Of a DNA stretch of 64,000 nt, positions 32,896 through 41,266 are shown piece after piece (position 1 is the first letter of the stretch; each line of letters opens with the position of its first letter). Made by a program: the position numbers and the translations under genes. The notes beneath the pieces were generated by a model. The model ran no database searches. It worked only from the letters and a program-made list of their open reading frames with translations, and was not told where the DNA came from. Origin of the DNA: JAFAMB01 sp963775805 (GTDB taxonomy: Bacteria; Verrucomicrobiota; Verrucomicrobiia; Chthoniobacterales; JAFAMB01); NCBI GenBank assembly GCA_963775805.1, contig CAVZKG010000004.1:538494-602493 (forward strand), in the 5' to 3' direction.

Positions 32896-33978
32896 TTAGT
32901 CGCCGAAGCTGATGCCGATTTCTCGTGCGGTTGTGACCATCTGGTCGTTTGTGTTCACGAGTCTCAATCGGTGAACGGCCTCCGCAATCGGCACCGCAAG
33001 AGTTTCGTAATTCTGGTAGCTCACCATTGTTCCAAACCTTTTTTCGGCGATTAACTGAACGGCCTGAACCCCAAACCGCGTTCCGAGCAATCGGTCAAGC
33101 GTTGTCGGTGCGCCCCCTCGTTGCAGATGTCCCAGAACACAAGAGCGGCATTCTTTCCCTGTTCGGTCCGTAATGTCTCTTGACACCATTTCGCCTATCC
33201 CTCCAAGTCGGTACTCGCCCTGTTTGCCGACATGCGAGACCTTCTTTTCGCCATCTTTGGCAACCGCCCCTTCCGCCACGACAACCATCGTGCTGAGGTT
33301 GCCGGCCGCATCCCTTCGCCGGACCCCTTCAGCGACCTTCTCCCACTCGAAAGGAATTTCGGGAAGCAGTATGATATCAGCGCCACCGGCTATTCCGCCA
33401 TAGAGCGCGATCCACCCCGCGTGGCGACCCATGACCTCCAGTACCATCACGCGCTTATGACTCATCGCTGTCGACTGCAATCGATCCAACGATTCAGTGA
33501 CACATTGAACCGCGGAATAAAATCCGAAGCTCACGGCGGTTGCCTCCAGGTCATTGTCGATCGTTTTCGGGACGCCGATAACCGGGAATCCAGCCTCGTG
33601 AAGTTGCAGCGCGGTCGTCAGGGATCCGTCCCCGCCGATCACGATCAAGCCTTCAATTCCGAGTTCAGCCAGCGTGGTTCGTGCCTGGTCAATGACACCG
33701 GATGGCACCTGCGTTCTTTCGCCGGCGCCAATTTTTGCAACAAAATGGCCTTTGTTCGTGGTGCCGAGAATCGTTCCACCCTGTTGCATGATTCCAGCCG
33801 TCTTCCTGTCATCGAGCATGATGTAACGAACGGGAGGCAAGAGACCTTCGAACCCGTCCTGGAATCCGACAACTTCCCACCCGAGCTTCTCTGCCGCCTT
33901 GGTGACACCGCGCAGGACCGCGTTGAGCCCAGGACAGTCGCCTCCGCTAGTTAGTACGCCGATGCGCCGAGTCTGCAT
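32896..33978 (-). CDS. pfkA: 6-phosphofructokinase PfkA (group III)
   Basis: 360 residues. VLTSGGDCPGLNAVLRG at 8-24, GGDGS at 115-119 and PKTIDND at 137-143. Gly118 at the position of E. coli Gly104 favours ATP, while Lys138 in place of Gly124 is typical of PPi-dependent or group III enzymes. This Gly/Lys combination is known in ATP-using actinobacterial PfkA, so ATP is the more likely donor. It phosphorylates fructose-6-phosphate. Next to it is a D-Ala-D-Ala carboxypeptidase gene. Confidence 0.93.
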   Translation of the reverse strand: MQTRRIGVLTSGGDCPGLNAVLRGVTKAAEKLGWEVVGFQDGFEGLLPPVRYIMLDDRKTAGIMQQGGTILGTTNKGHFVAKIGAGERTQVPSGVIDQARTTLAELGIEGLIVIGGDGSLTTALQLHEAGFPVIGVPKTIDNDLEATAVSFGFYSAVQCVTESLDRLQSTAMSHKRVMVLEVMGRHAGWIALYGGIAGGADIILLPEIPFEWEKVAEGVRRRDAAGNLSTMVVVAEGAVAKDGEKKVSHVGKQGEYRLGGIGEMVSRDITDRTGKECRSCVLGHLQRGGAPTTLDRLLGTRFGVQAVQLIAEKRFGTMVSYQNYETLAVPIAEAVHRLRLVNTNDQMVTTAREIGISFGD

Positions 33979-33993
33979 AAATCTTTTACGGCG

Positions 33994-34941
33994 TCACTTA
34001 GGAACACCCTGGCTTGGTCGCCCAGCCGCAGCCCATTGGTCATAAAGCGCCCAACCCCGCTGCAGGAGTTCATTGGCCGCTGAGATCCGGTCAGTGGCTC
34101 CGAGAACGACGATATTCAGACGCCTCGGTGTCACGAGCGTCGTACCGCCCTGTTGGGTGATCTCCGGATCGCGTTGAGATGAAATGATAATGCATTGACC
34201 GGCTCTCGCGGTTTGACCGGTTTTGACACCGTCGATTCCATTGGTTCCCAGCAGTTCATTTGTATTTCGCAAAAGGTACTGAGAGACTTGTCCACCACGA
34301 TTAAACGAAACCTTTCTCTCCTTTTGAGAGACATAGAAGCGGAATGCGGCATCCTTCATTGCGTAGGCAGTCAGTTTCGCCATGTCAAATGCAGTCGAAT
34401 AGGGTTGGAGGCCCTTACGCGGCTCAATGCCGTGAGGATTGACGAAAAGCGTTTTCTCCATGCCAAGTTGCCGCGCCAATGCATTCATCTGAGAGGCAAA
34501 TACCTCGATCGCGCCCAGTTCACGTAAACTATCGTTGCCAGTTTGACGGAGCGCTCCTCCGACGTAGTAGGCCAACGTCGCCGCAGCGATATTGTCGGAC
34601 TGCATCAGAGCCGCGTAGAGCAGGTCGCGATAGCTCATCAGGTCATTTGGCTGCAAGCCCATCGGGTTGGTTTCGCCCAATCCTTCGAACGCCTGTTCAG
34701 GAATGACGACCTGTGCCGCCAGGTCCGTATTGGTTTTCGTTGCCCAATCGAGCACGACTTTTCCGGTAGCAATCTTTGTCAGACTAGCGATTTGACGTTT
34801 CTCTTCGCCCCGATAGGCATCGAGTACATAACCGGTGGTCTGATCGGTAATCGCATAGGCTGCAGCCATTTGCGCCTGCGCCCTGGAGACAATTCCGAGG
34901 GCGGTCAATGTAATTAGTACAATATTTACAGCGTTCCGCAT
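33994..34941 (-). CDS. D-alanyl-D-alanine carboxypeptidase (DacA family)
   Basis: 315 residues from the ATG at 34941, which gives a clean signal peptide (VNIVLITLTALGIVSRAQAQ). Catalytic motifs are SLTK (SxxK nucleophile), SDN (SxN) and KTGQTARAG (KTG). The enzyme trims the terminal D-alanine of peptidoglycan peptides in the periplasm. There is no C-terminal amphipathic anchor of the PBP5 type; the protein ends soon after the catalytic domain. A longer frame starting at 35001 would put 20 polar residues before the signal peptide and is rejected. Confidence 0.9.
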   Translation of the reverse strand: MRNAVNIVLITLTALGIVSRAQAQMAAAYAITDQTTGYVLDAYRGEEKRQIASLTKIATGKVVLDWATKTNTDLAAQVVIPEQAFEGLGETNPMGLQPNDLMSYRDLLYAALMQSDNIAAATLAYYVGGALRQTGNDSLRELGAIEVFASQMNALARQLGMEKTLFVNPHGIEPRKGLQPYSTAFDMAKLTAYAMKDAAFRFYVSQKERKVSFNRGGQVSQYLLRNTNELLGTNGIDGVKTGQTARAGQCIIISSQRDPEITQQGGTTLVTPRRLNIVVLGATDRISAANELLQRGWALYDQWAAAGRPSQGVPK

Positions 34942-35053
34942 TTTATCCAAAACTCGCGCACACTCTATTTCGCTTCCTTCCCATGGCAATCCCGAAGTCA
35001 ACTATCTTTCGGTTTGCTGCTGGGAGTCGTCCGCTGCGACCTCTTTTTTGGCG

Positions 35054-35095
35054 GTCTCATACACCCCATACGCCTCATGGGCCTCACGGGCGGGG
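35054..35095. repeat. CATACGCCTCAT repeat, second site
   Basis: tcatacaccccatacgcctcatgggcctcacgggc is related to the 18-base tandem unit at 18531-18574. It begins beyond the DUF309 stop and its end overlaps the last codons of that gene. Confidence 0.5.
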
Positions 35096-35566
35096 AGCCG
35101 CGTCGTCCTTACCGGATTGAGCAACGCCAGCCAACATCGGAGCTGAGGCCGGGCTCCAGGGGTTGCGTTTGAATTCGCCGGTCTCGATCGCGAGCATATT
35201 CTTTGAACAAAGGTCGAGGACCGATCGGACGTCCAGGTCAAGGTAAGTCGGCAGGAACGGTTCGAGATTGTTTTGCGCGAGCTTGAAAAGGCGCCATGCG
35301 GGATGCAGTCTTCGACCGTCAGTTGGATGCTCCGGTCGCAAATATTGCTTCTGCAAATGGACGAATGCGCCTGCGAGTTGGATCAGGCCTTTGAAGAATT
35401 GATGTGTCGGCCCCTGTTCCTCGAGCCATAGATGCTCGAGCACGTCATGCGCTTCGTAATACTTTTGCTCGTTAAAACAGACAAAGTAACCTTCATAACA
35501 GGGGTGATGCTTCAAACCTGTGCTGAGCGAATTGACATATGCTTGAATTCTTTCCCCCTTTTTCAT
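35084..35566 (-). CDS. DUF309-family protein
   Basis: 160 residues. The hallmark FNEQKYYEAHDVLEHLWLEEQG (about 31-52) followed by FFKGLIQLAGAFVHLQKQ defines DUF309, an all-helical family of unknown function. The conserved Glu/His residues in YEAHDVLEHLW could bind metal. The C-terminal 25 residues are Pro/Ala-rich and run into the intergenic repeat, so the real end may have been altered by repeat insertion. Confidence 0.85.
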   Translation of the reverse strand: MKKGERIQAYVNSLSTGLKHHPCYEGYFVCFNEQKYYEAHDVLEHLWLEEQGPTHQFFKGLIQLAGAFVHLQKQYLRPEHPTDGRRLHPAWRLFKLAQNNLEPFLPTYLDLDVRSVLDLCSKNMLAIETGEFKRNPWSPASAPMLAGVAQSGKDDAAPRP

Positions 35567-35657
35567 TCTGCCTGCCGGTGAATTTGCTTGTCAGTCCGGC
35601 GATCGCAAAGAAAATTCCGTCGAAAGGGGGGAAGCCGTTGACGCGGGGCTGAGGAAA

Positions 35658-36920
35658 ATGTCGATATATATAGCTGTCTTGACGTCTGTTGTTCTTGCCC
35701 TGCTCGCTGGCGTCTCGGCGTTTTTCTCCGGTATGGAGACCGCGCTCTTTTCGATCAACGGATTTCAGGTGCGCCGTTGGAAAGAACGAGACCCGGTCGC
35801 AGCGGGGGAGTTCGAAAAATTGATGGCGAACCCGGAGAGTGTTCTGAGCGTCATTCTTCTAACGGCGGCTTTGGTTAACATCCCGCTGATCATTATCGCC
35901 CTGGTGTTCGTCGATGCGATTCCGGTCCCCATTCCGGGCTGGACGAAGGCGCTCGCGATTTTCGCATTGATCGTTTGCGCTTGTGACCTTTTTCCAAAGG
36001 TACTCGCGCTGGCGGATCCGTTCCGATTTTCGAAAAGCGCAATCCGGATTCTGAAAGTTCTAATGCCGATCGCCGAACCATTCTCGCGGTTGCTGCAGGG
36101 TTTGGCCGAACGGACCGCAGATTTTTTTGCCTCGGAACGACCGGTAAAACAGGAGCACTTGGACGATGAGGAGCTCGAGACGCTAGTCGAAATGGGGGTG
36201 GAAGAGGGAGAACTCAACGCCGGTGAGATGGAAATGATCCAGGAGATTATCAAGCTCGGAGACAAATCAGTGAAAGACTGTATGACTCCCCGCGTCGATG
36301 CGTTCACGATTCCAGACAACATTTCGAACGAGCAGGTCATTGAGCAAATCAGGATCAAGCGCCACGGCAGAGTCCCTGTGTACGGCGACAGCCCCGATGA
36401 GATCCTCGGGATCCTCGATGTGAAGCGATTTTTGCTCGACCACGGTGAGCACTACACCGAGCATCTGGAGGCACCCTCTTTTGTTCCGGAAACGATGCGT
36501 GCTGTGGATTTGCTACGCGCGTTTTTGAAGCACACCCAGCGCCTTGCAATCGTGGTGGACGAATTCGGAGGAACGGAGGGTGTCGTGACCTTCAATGACC
36601 TTGTCGAGGAGATCATTGGCGACGCAGTGCCACGCGGAGACGACGAGTTGTATATCGAAGAAATCGGAAAAGGCAAATGGCTGGCAAGCGGGAGCGCACG
36701 TCTCGACGATCTCGGTGAACGGGTCGGGGTCAATTTGCAGCGCGAAGGACTCGATACCATCGGCGGTTTGATTTTCAATCTGCTTGGTTATCTCCCCAAA
36801 CCTGGGCTCAAGCTCGAGATCCCGCCGCTCCGCTTTGAGATTCGCCAGAGCGGTCGCAAACGTGTTCTGGAAGTCGCGGTGGAAAAGCTGGATGCGGCTT
36901 CGCAGGAGCCGGAACGATGA
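35658..36920 (+). CDS. CorC/HlyC-type DUF21-CBS membrane protein
   Basis: 420 residues. DUF21 membrane domain with about four helices at 5-140 (FFSGMETALFSI is the typical first part), a CBS pair at about 205-325 (VKDCMTPRVDAF, RVPVYGD, RLAIVVDEFGGTEGVVTFNDLVEEIIGD) and a C-terminal CorC_HlyC domain (340-410). Such proteins are Mg2+/Co2+ efflux or homeostasis factors. It overlaps the next gene, a second DUF21-CBS protein, by 4 bases. Confidence 0.88.
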   Translation: MSIYIAVLTSVVLALLAGVSAFFSGMETALFSINGFQVRRWKERDPVAAGEFEKLMANPESVLSVILLTAALVNIPLIIIALVFVDAIPVPIPGWTKALAIFALIVCACDLFPKVLALADPFRFSKSAIRILKVLMPIAEPFSRLLQGLAERTADFFASERPVKQEHLDDEELETLVEMGVEEGELNAGEMEMIQEIIKLGDKSVKDCMTPRVDAFTIPDNISNEQVIEQIRIKRHGRVPVYGDSPDEILGILDVKRFLLDHGEHYTEHLEAPSFVPETMRAVDLLRAFLKHTQRLAIVVDEFGGTEGVVTFNDLVEEIIGDAVPRGDDELYIEEIGKGKWLASGSARLDDLGERVGVNLQREGLDTIGGLIFNLLGYLPKPGLKLEIPPLRFEIRQSGRKRVLEVAVEKLDAASQEPER

Positions 36921-37861
36921 CCGGATTTTTGCTCCTGTTTTGCCTTGGAGCATCCTTTTTTGTATCAGGTACCGAAGCCGGAATTCTCTCCTTGCATCGA
37001 CTCCGGCTTCGACGCCTGGCTCGCCAGAAGGATCGTGCGGCCGTTCAATTGCAGAAGCTTTTGGAACAACCTGCGCGTCTTCTCGTTGCAGCTCTGGTCT
37101 TGAACGGATTGCTGAACATAGTTGCGCTGGCGCTTCTTGTGAATTTGTTCGTTACCCTCCTTGGCTGGCCCGGGTACTTTGTTACCCTGATGGTTGCCTT
37201 GCCGCTCTTTCTGCTTGTCACGGAGCTGCTGCCTCAAGCGATCTTTCGCCGGATAGCGTACAAACGTCTCGCATATCTCGCTCTTCCGCTGGAGTTCGCT
37301 GCGAGAGTCCTGACACCCTTGATCGATATAGGTTCCACCATTGCGAGGCGCGTGCTCGGGTTAAAACGCCCACGGGAAATCTTTGTTGCCCGCGAAGACT
37401 TGAAAGACGTTACGAGTGAAATCGAGCGGATGGGGATGCTTAGCAGCATTGAGAGGCAAATGATCCACAACGTTTTTGATTTCCGTTCTGTCAAAATTCG
37501 GGACGTAATGGTCCCGGTGTCCCGAATGGTGACCGTTCGACCCGAGACCACCCTCGCAGAGCTTATTGAGCTATCGCGTACGCAACGGTTTGACCGTTAC
37601 CCGGTGGTCGGTCCGACCGGCAGGATTGCCGGGGTCGTGAATTTGTTCGACCTGATCGTGGATCAAACCTTGACGGAAACAGTACGCGAACATGTCCGGC
37701 GCGTTCTGACCGTGAAGCTGGACGATCAGGCGATCACGGTATTAAGCCGGCTGCGGGCAGCCCGCAGCAGCCTTGCGGTTGTTGTCGACGAGCAAGGAGC
37801 AACGTCGGGGATCGTCAGTGTAGAAGATCTGCTCAATCCTCTAGTCAGGGGCGCAGCCTGA
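36917..37861 (+). CDS. Second DUF21-CBS membrane protein, without CorC domain
   Basis: 314 residues. Membrane helices at 3-17, about 55-115, FVSGTEAGILSL near the start, then CBS1 (RDVMVPVSRMV) and CBS2 (SSLAVVVDEQGATSGIVSVEDLL), ending shortly after. Unlike its upstream neighbour it lacks the CorC_HlyC domain. The ATGA overlap indicates the two are made together and may form a heteromer. Confidence 0.85.
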   Translation: MTGFLLLFCLGASFFVSGTEAGILSLHRLRLRRLARQKDRAAVQLQKLLEQPARLLVAALVLNGLLNIVALALLVNLFVTLLGWPGYFVTLMVALPLFLLVTELLPQAIFRRIAYKRLAYLALPLEFAARVLTPLIDIGSTIARRVLGLKRPREIFVAREDLKDVTSEIERMGMLSSIERQMIHNVFDFRSVKIRDVMVPVSRMVTVRPETTLAELIELSRTQRFDRYPVVGPTGRIAGVVNLFDLIVDQTLTETVREHVRRVLTVKLDDQAITVLSRLRAARSSLAVVVDEQGATSGIVSVEDLLNPLVRGAA

Positions 37862-37899
37862 GAGGGACCTCCTCCTGAATCGATATATCCGCCCGACTT

Positions 37900-37930
37900 T
37901 TAAGCCCTATACTCCGATACGCTAATACGC
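37900..37930. repeat. Diverged GATACGCTAATACGCC repeat
   Basis: ccctatactccgatacgctaatacgccaata resembles the GCCTCATACG tandem repeats at 18531 and 35054. It sits in the leader of the flavoprotein gene. Confidence 0.35.
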
Positions 37931-37984
37931 CAATACCACAGACACCCTTACCAAACCGCTTGACCAGGAACTCGAGTCGCCAAT

Positions 37985-39151
37985 ATGTTTCCGGCTTCTA
38001 TGTCCACGACCTCGCCAACGTCTCCCTATTCGCGCAAGAATCCGTTTCCAGCGAGACTCATCGTTAACAAAAAGTTGACTGGCGAAGGTTCCGAGAAAGA
38101 GACGCGCCACTATGAGTTTTCTCTGAGCGAATCTGGCCTTCAATACGAGGTCGGAGATTCTATGGGCCTTTTTCCACAGAACAATCCCCAACTCGTGGAA
38201 CAACTCCTGGAGGCGCTACATTTTTCGGGCGACGAAGAAGTCAAAAACAAAGAAGGGGAGACGTTTTCGATTCGCGAAGGCCTTTTGAAACATTACCAGA
38301 TCACTCAGCCTTCCAAACAGTTTCTCGAAGCCATTGTCGAGAAGTGGGAGAACTCAGCGGAGTTGCGGGATATGATGCATCCGGACAAAAAAAAGGATCT
38401 GGATCGTTATATCTGGGGTCTTGAGATCATTGATTTCCTGCTGGATGCCCCTTCGATCCGGTTCGTGCCGGAAGAGTTAGTCACAAAGCTTCGCAAATTG
38501 CAGCCGCGACTTTATTCAATTGCATCCAGTTTGAAAGCATTTCCGGAGCAGGTCCATTTTGCCATCGCGACGGTCCGCTACGAAAGCCATGGCCGCAAAA
38601 GGGAGGGAGTCGCTTCGACTTATGTTGCTGATCGGATCGATCAATCCGCACCGGTACCGATGTTCGTGCACGTTGCGAAAGGTTTTCGGCTTCCAGAGGA
38701 AACCGATAAACCAATTATTATGGTCGGACCGGGAACAGGGATTGCACCTTTCCGCGCCTATTTACAGGAGCGAAAGGCGATCGGTGCGTCCGGCAAGAAC
38801 TGGCTCTTCTTTGGCGAGCAACATTCAAAGAGCGATTTCTTTTATCGTGAAGAATTTGAGACGCTGCAGCGAGAAGGCATTCTGACAAGGTTCGACACCG
38901 CTTTTTCGCGGGATCAGGCTCATAAGGTATACGTCCAACATCGTCTTCTGGAGAACGGAAAGGAACTGTACGCCTGGCTCCAGGAAGGGGCGCACTTCTT
39001 TGTGTGCGGCGACGAAGCTCGAATGGCCAAGGATGTGGATGTGGCTCTGCACCAGATCGTAGAGAAAGAGGGCAGCTTATCGCCAGAAGGCGCCGCGGCT
39101 TATGTTGAAACCTTGCGGAAAGAGAAACGTTACAAACGGGACGTCTACTAA
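37985..39151 (+). CDS. Sulfite-reductase-type FAD/NADPH flavoprotein (no flavodoxin domain)
   Basis: 388 residues. FAD-binding domain of the CPR/CysJ type (about 20-230) with a helical insert and LQPRLYSIASSL, then the NADPH domain GPGTGIAPFRAYLQERK, FFGEQHSKSDFFY, YVQHRLL and the C-terminal CGDEARMAKDV...KRYKRDVY. The N-terminal FMN flavodoxin domain of CysJ is missing. Such shortened reductases in Verrucomicrobiota are named sulfite reductase alpha subunit. A separate flavodoxin or a direct hemoprotein partner is implied. A second ATG five codons in is possible. Confidence 0.85.
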   Translation: MFPASMSTTSPTSPYSRKNPFPARLIVNKKLTGEGSEKETRHYEFSLSESGLQYEVGDSMGLFPQNNPQLVEQLLEALHFSGDEEVKNKEGETFSIREGLLKHYQITQPSKQFLEAIVEKWENSAELRDMMHPDKKKDLDRYIWGLEIIDFLLDAPSIRFVPEELVTKLRKLQPRLYSIASSLKAFPEQVHFAIATVRYESHGRKREGVASTYVADRIDQSAPVPMFVHVAKGFRLPEETDKPIIMVGPGTGIAPFRAYLQERKAIGASGKNWLFFGEQHSKSDFFYREEFETLQREGILTRFDTAFSRDQAHKVYVQHRLLENGKELYAWLQEGAHFFVCGDEARMAKDVDVALHQIVEKEGSLSPEGAAAYVETLRKEKRYKRDVY

Positions 39152-39154
39152 AGG

Positions 39155-39267
39155 GGTTTCGAGTTCAAGGTTCAAAGTTCCGAGTTCGACTAGAGCGGTT
39201 TCGAGTTCAAGGTTCAAAGTTCGACTAAATTCTAGCCGGAACCTCGAACTCCAAACTTCGAACTCGT
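39155..39267. repeat. Dispersed GTTCGAG/GAACTC repeat, copy 4
   Basis: Contains two direct copies of gtttcgagttcaaggttcaa (39157-39176 and 39198-39217) and then the inverse (ggaacctcgaactccaaac), so it can fold into a long hairpin between the two convergent genes. Confidence 0.7.
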
Positions 39268-39301
39268 GACCGCTGCTAGCGCCGGTCGCTGCAAGCGCCG
39301 G

Positions 39302-40801
39302 TCATTCGTCGCTGGTGACTTCGCGGGCGTAAATGTTCACCTGACCATCTGCACCGCGGCGAACGTCCACAATCTGGAACGGCCGATTGCCGCTCCTCTG
39401 AAAGTTATCACCTTCTCGTGGAGTTGGCGCGCCCCGCTGATATTCGACGATGATACGGGCGTTGCCGCGATTGAAAACGTGATCCGCCAAGGACTGGCGG
39501 GGCCGCAGCACAGCGCGGTTATCGCGCACCGCTGTGACCGTAAAGTCACCTCGTAAATACATCGTTGCCCCACCAACGCCTTTGTCCGCAAGCTCCGATG
39601 TTTGGTCAACATCCAGGAGGCGTCCGCGGGGCATCTGTCCAGGGTGATAGGTTTGCCATGTCTCCACTCGGCCATCGGTGGGAGGCATCGGCGATGCGGT
39701 GAGGAAAGGCCGCAAGACCGGCGCCGGCGTGGCGGCAACGATCGCAACAGGTGTTGGAGTCGCTTTCGGGGTCGCAACGGGGGTTGCGGCCACAACCGCT
39801 CGGGTGCTTGGTTTTGGGGATGAAGTCGACTCCGGTTTCGGAGTCGCTGCCGTTACGCTGGCTGGAGCCGTTGCCACAGGCTTGGGCCCGGTCATAGTCC
39901 CGGCCGTTTTATCAGAAGGGGTCGGAACGGGTGTCATCACCGGCTGTACACCGACTAAATCCGCCTGCGACTTGGCTGCTGGTTGTGTGGAGGCCGTTGT
40001 TTGCTGTGTTGCCATTGCGCGGCGATACTGCGCCAAACGTTGATCGGCGTCATGAAACTCTGCTTGAGTAACGAGCGGCAGCCCGGCTTTCATATTAAGC
40101 GTTTGCGGTGGGTTAAGGTGGAAACCCGATCCGCCTTGTGTGGTGCCGTACGGGCCGTAGAGCAAGGGAATGCAAGTAAAGAGCAGACGGCCGCCACCGA
40201 GGACTTCAACGTGAACGACAGCCGATAAATCGTAAGAACGTCTCAGTTCAATTCCCAGCCCGGTGGTCAAGGTGCGCTGCATTGCCGGCAGTTGATCGCT
40301 GTCGGCCGGAAAAATGTGCTCGATATAAACGGTCGGAACATCCACGGATTGGGCCAGTACGGCTAAACCGGAATCGCAAAACTTCGACTGTGACAGTGGG
40401 ACACTGTCGAGCACCGTGAATCGTCCCGTTACATAAGGGATTTTCCCAATCTGATGATCGTAGTTTCGCAGATAAGCTCGAAGTAATCGTTTGCTCTCAT
40501 CGTCCACTTGCCACGCATTCATTGCACCGTATTTAGCGAGCAGCTTGTCCGGTGCTAGAAATTCGCCCGTCGGCGCCGCAGTCAGTTCAAATCGCTTTGG
40601 CGGATCGAGTTTCTTGAGCTTTGCCAGGATATGATAGTTGAACGGTTCTTCCGGGTGCGTGAAGACGTAAAAGGTGCCGATCCAGCAGGCGACCGCGAAC
40701 CCGCATAACAACAAGATAAAAACTGCCCAACCGAAAAGATTGTCGCTTTCGGGTTTTTCGCGAGATCTCCGGCCAGATCGTCCAAGCTCGACCGTTTTCA
40801 T
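39302..40801 (-). CDS. Membrane-anchored protein with Pro/Ala/Thr-rich linker
   Basis: 499 residues. A cytoplasmic basic start, one membrane helix at about 24-45 (FGWAVFILLLCGFAVACWIG), a globular extracytoplasmic region at 50-290, a low-complexity Thr/Pro/Ala/Lys linker at about 290-390 (with repeats like ATPVATPKATPTP), and a C-terminal globular part (395-499) with RGDFTVTAVRDNRAVLRP. No family is recognised; such linkers occur in cell-envelope proteins that span periplasm. It lies upstream of nothing on the same strand except the A-type carrier gene, 31 bases away, so the two may be co-transcribed. Confidence 0.7.
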   Translation of the reverse strand: MKTVELGRSGRRSREKPESDNLFGWAVFILLLCGFAVACWIGTFYVFTHPEEPFNYHILAKLKKLDPPKRFELTAAPTGEFLAPDKLLAKYGAMNAWQVDDESKRLLRAYLRNYDHQIGKIPYVTGRFTVLDSVPLSQSKFCDSGLAVLAQSVDVPTVYIEHIFPADSDQLPAMQRTLTTGLGIELRRSYDLSAVVHVEVLGGGRLLFTCIPLLYGPYGTTQGGSGFHLNPPQTLNMKAGLPLVTQAEFHDADQRLAQYRRAMATQQTTASTQPAAKSQADLVGVQPVMTPVPTPSDKTAGTMTGPKPVATAPASVTAATPKPESTSSPKPSTRAVVAATPVATPKATPTPVAIVAATPAPVLRPFLTASPMPPTDGRVETWQTYHPGQMPRGRLLDVDQTSELADKGVGGATMYLRGDFTVTAVRDNRAVLRPRQSLADHVFNRGNARIIVEYQRGAPTPREGDNFQRSGNRPFQIVDVRRGADGQVNIYAREVTSDE

Positions 40802-40832
40802 GACTCAGCCGGCGCCCACAGACCAGGAACTG

Positions 40833-41168
40833 TTACCCTTCACGAGAGACTTCAAAAGAAGTGCCGCATCCGCAGCTTCGAGCAACGTTTGGATTGGTAA
40901 TCTTGAAGCCGGCCCCTGTCAGACCATCCAGATAATCGACGGTTGCACCGGTTAGAAAGTTTGCGCTATACGCATCGACTAACACTTCGACTCCATTCTG
41001 TTCGATACGTTGATCTCCCAATTTTGCTTCATCAAACTGCATGCCATACTGCATCCCTGCACAACCACCGGTCTCAACGAATATTCGGAGACCTTTATCG
41101 CGGTAGTCCGGATTCTCCGTGATGAGATCGTGCAGTCGTCGAAAGGCAGAATCTGTCACAGTGATCAT
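40833..41168 (-). CDS. A-type Fe-S carrier (IscA/ErpA/SufA family)
   Basis: 111 residues. The three ligand cysteines of A-type carriers are present: VETGGCAGMQY (Cys near 37) and the C-terminal SCGCGTSFEV (two Cys). The protein carries [2Fe-2S] or [4Fe-4S] clusters to target enzymes. FKITNPN.ARSCGCGTSF is the canonical end. Which of IscA, ErpA or SufA it replaces cannot be told from sequence. Confidence 0.92.
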   Translation of the reverse strand: MITVTDSAFRRLHDLITENPDYRDKGLRIFVETGGCAGMQYGMQFDEAKLGDQRIEQNGVEVLVDAYSANFLTGATVDYLDGLTGAGFKITNPNVARSCGCGTSFEVSREG

Positions 41169-41266
41169 TGCGTGTATTAATTAAGCGACTCATTGGCAGA
41201 AAGTCAACGGACGACAACCTTGCACTCTTCTCTGTTCGATGGTTTCCGTACAATGTAGTTTCGCTT

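Noticed and set aside
35002..35241. Minus-strand 79-codon frame within DUF309
   Set aside because: Shadow of the DUF309 gene and the neighbouring repeat.
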